Shown here piece by piece: positions 14,763-17,572 of a DNA stretch of 17,572 nucleotides (position 1 is the first letter of the stretch; each line of letters starts with the position of its first letter). A model generated the notes under the pieces. That model was given only the letters and a program-made list of their open reading frames with translations, was not told the DNA's origin and made no database searches. The DNA lies in NCBI GenBank assembly GCA_036567085.1, contig DATCVG010000065.1, positions 1 to 17,572 on the forward strand, in the 5' to 3' direction. The translations under genes were made by a program, and so were the position numbers. The DNA comes from Methylopumilus sp036567085. GTDB taxonomy: Bacteria > Pseudomonadota > Gammaproteobacteria > Burkholderiales > Methylophilaceae.

Positions 14763-15740
14763 TTATTTTAATCTTCTAATTTTTGCTGCGGTTTTAAGCC
14801 ATGCTTCATGAGATTGGAAAGGCATCAATGCAGTATATGTGCCAGACTTTTTTATTGATCTTGTAATCATGGAACCGGGCGATATAGTGACATTGTCTGC
14901 AATTGACAAGTGTCCTAAGATCATCGCAGCTCCCCCGATAGCACAATTTTTTCCAATTTTAGCACTCCCTGCAATACCTGCGCAGCCAGCAATTATCGTA
15001 TTTTCACCAATAACGCAGTTGTGTCCAATCTGTACTAAATTATCAATTTTAACGCCATTAGAAATAATAGTATCATCTAATGCACCACGATCTATGGTTG
15101 AATTTGAGCCGATATCAACGTGATCACCTAAAACAACTTTTCCTATTTGAGGAATAGCAAACCACTTATCATTGTCTTTTGCATAGCCAAAACCATCTGA
15201 ACCAATAACACATCCAGCATAAATAGTACAATATTTACCGATGATACTATTCGTCTTTATTACAACATTAGGATGAATGATTGAATTATTACCAATGATA
15301 TTATCGCTTTCAATTATGACTCCTGCATGAATAGAAACGTCATCACCAATAGAAACATTTTTCTCAATAACAACATTTGGGCCAATAAAGATATCTTTTC
15401 CCAATTTGCAAGTAGGATGAATAATTGCGGACTTATGAATATCTTTTTTTAGTGCTTTAGTAGGATTTAAAAGTCGAGATACTTTTGCAAAATATAAATA
15501 TGGATTATTTGAAATAATTACTGGGCCTTTCCGAAGTTCACGGCTTTCACTATGAATTATAACAATAGCTGCTTTCGTAATTTTTAATAAATCTAAGTAC
15601 TTAGGGTTATTAAAAAAAGAAATTGAATTTTGATTAGAGGATTCTAGAGAGGCAACAGAGTCAATAAGTATATCTGAATCACCTATTAACTCGCCACCTA
15701 ATTGCTTTATTAGATCACCAGATGTGATTGTTTGGCCCAT
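14763..15740 (-). CDS. lpxD: UDP-3-O-(3-hydroxyacyl)glucosamine N-acyltransferase (LpxD)
   Basis: This 325-aa enzyme adds the second 3-hydroxyacyl chain, at the amino group, in lipid A synthesis. An N-terminal uridine-binding domain (about 1-100) is followed by a left-handed beta-helix of hexapeptide repeats (about 100-290). The catalytic base is H240 in LVQIGHNCVIGENT, and the IGSDGFGYA and DIGSNSTIDRGALDDT blocks are diagnostic. The C terminus ends soon after EAWLKTAAKIRRLK, about 15 residues shorter overall than the E. coli protein, so the C-terminal helix is reduced. It starts with ATG 21 nt after skp, without a clear ribosome-binding site, and is followed by fabZ. Confidence 0.96.
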   Translation of the reverse strand: MGQTITSGDLIKQLGGELIGDSDILIDSVASLESSNQNSISFFNNPKYLDLLKITKAAIVIIHSESRELRKGPVIISNNPYLYFAKVSRLLNPTKALKKDIHKSAIIHPTCKLGKDIFIGPNVVIEKNVSIGDDVSIHAGVIIESDNIIGNNSIIHPNVVIKTNSIIGKYCTIYAGCVIGSDGFGYAKDNDKWFAIPQIGKVVLGDHVDIGSNSTIDRGALDDTIISNGVKIDNLVQIGHNCVIGENTIIAGCAGIAGSAKIGKNCAIGGAAMILGHLSIADNVTISPGSMITRSIKKSGTYTALMPFQSHEAWLKTAAKIRRLK

Positions 15741-15761
15741 ACGAGCAAATTAGGCCAATGA

Positions 15762-16268
15762 CTATTTTTTGCCTAACGATTTTAAAATCTTGTCTGTGAT
15801 ATCAATTTTTTCACTAGCATAAGCAACGCCATTATATAAAACAAGGTCGAAGCTTTCTGCTTTAGCTACTGAAGTTACAGCTTTATTAATCTGATCTTGA
15901 AGCCCACCAAGCTCTTCGTTTCTTCTGATATTGATATCTTCTCTTAATTCACGCTCTTTACGTTGAATATCAACTCGGAGTTGAGAGAGAGATTTTTCTT
16001 TAGAATCACGCTCAGACTCCTTCATCGTGAGAGCGTCTTTTGAAAAAGCAGCTTCTTTATCTTTTAAAGATTTAACATCTGCTTTTAATTTGTCAGTGCG
16101 AGCACTAAATTCCTTTTCTAATTTTTTATTACTTTCTATAGTCTGTGGCGCTTCTTGAAGAATTTTATCCACTTGAACAAATCCTATTTTCAGCTCAGCA
16201 AAAGCCGTTGCACTTGTAAAAAAGATGGTTGATAAAAGAAGACTTTTGACTAAACACTTAAATTTCAA
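15762..16268 (-). CDS. skp: Periplasmic chaperone Skp/OmpH
   Basis: This 168-aa secreted protein is a Skp-type holdase that carries unfolded outer-membrane proteins through the periplasm to the BAM complex. A signal peptide is clear: positive start MKFKCLVK, hydrophobic core and a predicted cut after AFA at residue 24. The mature protein begins ELKIGFVQVDKILQEAP, then has a long charged region (about 45-135) rich in K, E and heptad-like repeats, fitting the coiled-coil tentacles, and a C-terminal strand FDLVLYNGVAYAS. The start codon is TTG, supported by a strong AGGAG 7 nt upstream. It lies 32 nt after bamA and before lpxD, the standard order. Confidence 0.94.
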   Translation of the reverse strand: MKFKCLVKSLLLSTIFFTSATAFAELKIGFVQVDKILQEAPQTIESNKKLEKEFSARTDKLKADVKSLKDKEAAFSKDALTMKESERDSKEKSLSQLRVDIQRKERELREDINIRRNEELGGLQDQINKAVTSVAKAESFDLVLYNGVAYASEKIDITDKILKSLGKK

Positions 16269-16300
16269 TTCGCTACTCCTAAAAATATAAATTAATCAAA

Positions 16301-17572
16301 TTAGAACTGTTGGCCCATTTGAAATTGAATAACCTCAGTTCTATCCGTAGGTTTATCATTAAATGGTTGAGCTACTATCAGTTTTAAGGGACCAAAAGGT
16401 GATATCCACATTACGCCAAGACCTGCAGAATATCTCAATGATGATAACCTGATAGATTCGGATTCCTCATATACATTACCAGCATCAATGAATGCACTCA
16501 AGCGAAATTGATTATTATTTTTGAGAAAAGGAACAGGCATAAATAGTTCTGCACTACCAAGCAATTGTTTTGTACCGCCTAAAAACATATCTCTTCCCTG
16601 ATTTGTGCTACCGCATGCAGTATCTCCCGCACGACAAACAGGACCTACTGCGGAGATACGATAACCTCTTAGAGAATTAACTCCCCCTACATAAAAGTTT
16701 TTAAAGAAAGGAAATTCCTTTCCTCCATAGCTATCTGCATAACCAACTTGACCATTAATCATAAAGGTAAAATCGTTAGTGATTTCCTTATAAACAGATT
16801 CTTGGAAGGTTAGTTTATACATTTGAATATCAAGACCCGGAGTTGATATTTCTGCATTTATGCGTCTTAATCCTCCTTTTTTTGGAAATAAAATATCATC
16901 ACGACTATCCTCAGTCCAACCCACTGAAGCTGTTAACGAATTCATCGAGCAACCAGTAACGTCTGTAGCCCCCCTAACCTTCTTGCAATAATTAATAAAT
17001 CGTATGGGCGCTAAATTTGAATTAAGATTTTCAACTTCTGTATTGTCGAACGTTAACCCATAAGAAAAAGCATTTCTTTCTGTAAAAGGTACACTGAACC
17101 TAAATCCTGCGCCAATGGATGACGTATCATAAGTTGCAAATGTTACTCTTGATGCATTCATATCTCGACGATAAAGGTCGTATGATAAGGCAGTGCCTTC
17201 AGGAGTGAAAAATGGTTGGGTCATACTTAAAGCATAAGTCCGGTTAATCCGTCCTGTGTTTACTTGAGCTGAAACTCTGTCGCCAGTGCCAAGAAAATTA
17301 GCTTGAGTCACATTAAAGCTTCCAATTACACCCTCTTGGCTGCTAAGTCCAGCACCGAACATAATGCTACCTGTATTCCTTTCGGTCACTTTGACCTTGA
17401 GATCTACCTGATCAGTTGTTCCAGGCACTGCCGGAGTTTCGATATTCGTATCACTGAAGAATTGCGTTCTTTTGAGTCGCTCTTTAGAACGTTCAATTTT
17501 ATCTGCTGCATACCAACCAGATTCAACCTGTCTAAATTCACGACGAATAACCTCGTCACGCGTTCTTGTATT
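16301..17572 (-). CDS. bamA: Outer membrane protein assembly factor BamA, C-terminal 423 residues
   Basis: The reading frame is open to the right edge, so this is the 3' part of bamA, not a short gene starting at the internal GTG at 17428. The first 70 or so visible residues (TRDEVIRREFRQVESGWY ... RLKRTQFFSDTNIET) are POTRA5. The rest is the 16-strand barrel that folds other outer-membrane proteins, with VGWTEDSRDDILFPKKGG, the loop-6 motif SLRGYRISAVGP and a C-terminal aromatic residue (FQMGQQF) that closes the barrel. Two cysteine pairs lie in predicted outer loops (around 16949-16987 and 16613-16637); the second is in loop 6, where E. coli BamA also has a disulfide. Followed by skp. Confidence 0.96.
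   Translation of the reverse strand, partial: NTRTRDEVIRREFRQVESGWYAADKIERSKERLKRTQFFSDTNIETPAVPGTTDQVDLKVKVTERNTGSIMFGAGLSSQEGVIGSFNVTQANFLGTGDRVSAQVNTGRINRTYALSMTQPFFTPEGTALSYDLYRRDMNASRVTFATYDTSSIGAGFRFSVPFTERNAFSYGLTFDNTEVENLNSNLAPIRFINYCKKVRGATDVTGCSMNSLTASVGWTEDSRDDILFPKKGGLRRINAEISTPGLDIQMYKLTFQESVYKEITNDFTFMINGQVGYADSYGGKEFPFFKNFYVGGVNSLRGYRISAVGPVCRAGDTACGSTNQGRDMFLGGTKQLLGSAELFMPVPFLKNNNQFRLSAFIDAGNVYEESESIRLSSLRYSAGLGVMWISPFGPLKLIVAQPFNDKPTDRTEVIQFQMGQQF

Noticed and set aside
14839..15123. 94-codon plus-strand frame opposite lpxD
   Set aside because: Its repetitive P/I/A composition mirrors the hexapeptide repeats of lpxD on the other strand.
16301..17428. A complete short outer-membrane protein starting at the GTG near 17428
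   Set aside because: The frame continues open to the window edge with a clear POTRA5 sequence, so this is a truncated view of bamA.
1..17572. A novel defence, mobile or biosynthetic system
   Set aside because: Every gene belongs to a well-known core family, spacers are short, and there are no transposase, integrase, direct-repeat arrays or compositional breaks.

Overview
The window is a gene-dense piece of chromosome from a low-GC (by eye about 35-40%) Gram-negative bacterium, most likely a betaproteobacterium. The ribosomal protein L32, the YceD/PlsX/Fab gene order, the BamA POTRA5 sequence and the two-subunit pyruvate carboxylase would fit the Methylophilaceae, but that family-level placement is inference from recall, not a search. 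Everything recognisable is core housekeeping. There are no mobile elements, RNA genes, CRISPR arrays or defence genes, and no gap longer than 111 bases.

Region 1 (1-7105, minus strand) is a ten-gene fatty-acid/phospholipid operon read right to left: yceD, rpmF, plsX, fabH, fabD, fabG, acpP, fabF, pabC and the first 51 codons of mltG, which runs off the left edge. The order matches the classic enterobacterial yceD-rpmF-plsX-fabHDG-acpP-fabF-pabC-mltG cluster. Several spacers (rpmF/plsX, fabG/acpP, acpP/fabF) carry small inverted repeats that could tune individual genes within the long transcript.

Region 2 (7106-7216) is a divergent promoter region with a consensus -10 box on each strand. A perfect 10-bp inverted repeat places the same sequence just downstream of each predicted transcription start. 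Region 3 (7217-11789, plus strand) holds pycA and pycB (two-subunit pyruvate carboxylase), a YceF-type maf pyrophosphatase and an RsmI-like methyltransferase. In E. coli yceF directly faces yceD; here pycAB sits between them.

Region 4 (11778-17572, minus strand) is the outer-membrane biogenesis cluster read right to left: bamA (3' part only), skp/ompH, lpxD, fabZ, lpxA, lpxB, rnhB. It converges on region 3 with a 12-nt overlap of the last two genes.

Functionally, the left operon makes malonyl-ACP and 3-oxoacyl-/3-hydroxyacyl-ACP. The right cluster's FabZ, LpxA and LpxD compete for 3-hydroxyacyl-ACP, directing it to membrane phospholipid (via FabZ and PlsX) or lipid A (via LpxA, LpxD, LpxB). 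BamA and Skp assemble outer-membrane proteins. PycAB supplies oxaloacetate. I found no convincing new biological system; the most worthwhile leads are regulatory (the symmetric divergent promoter and the operon hairpins), the LpxA acyl-chain ruler residue and the divergent methyltransferase.
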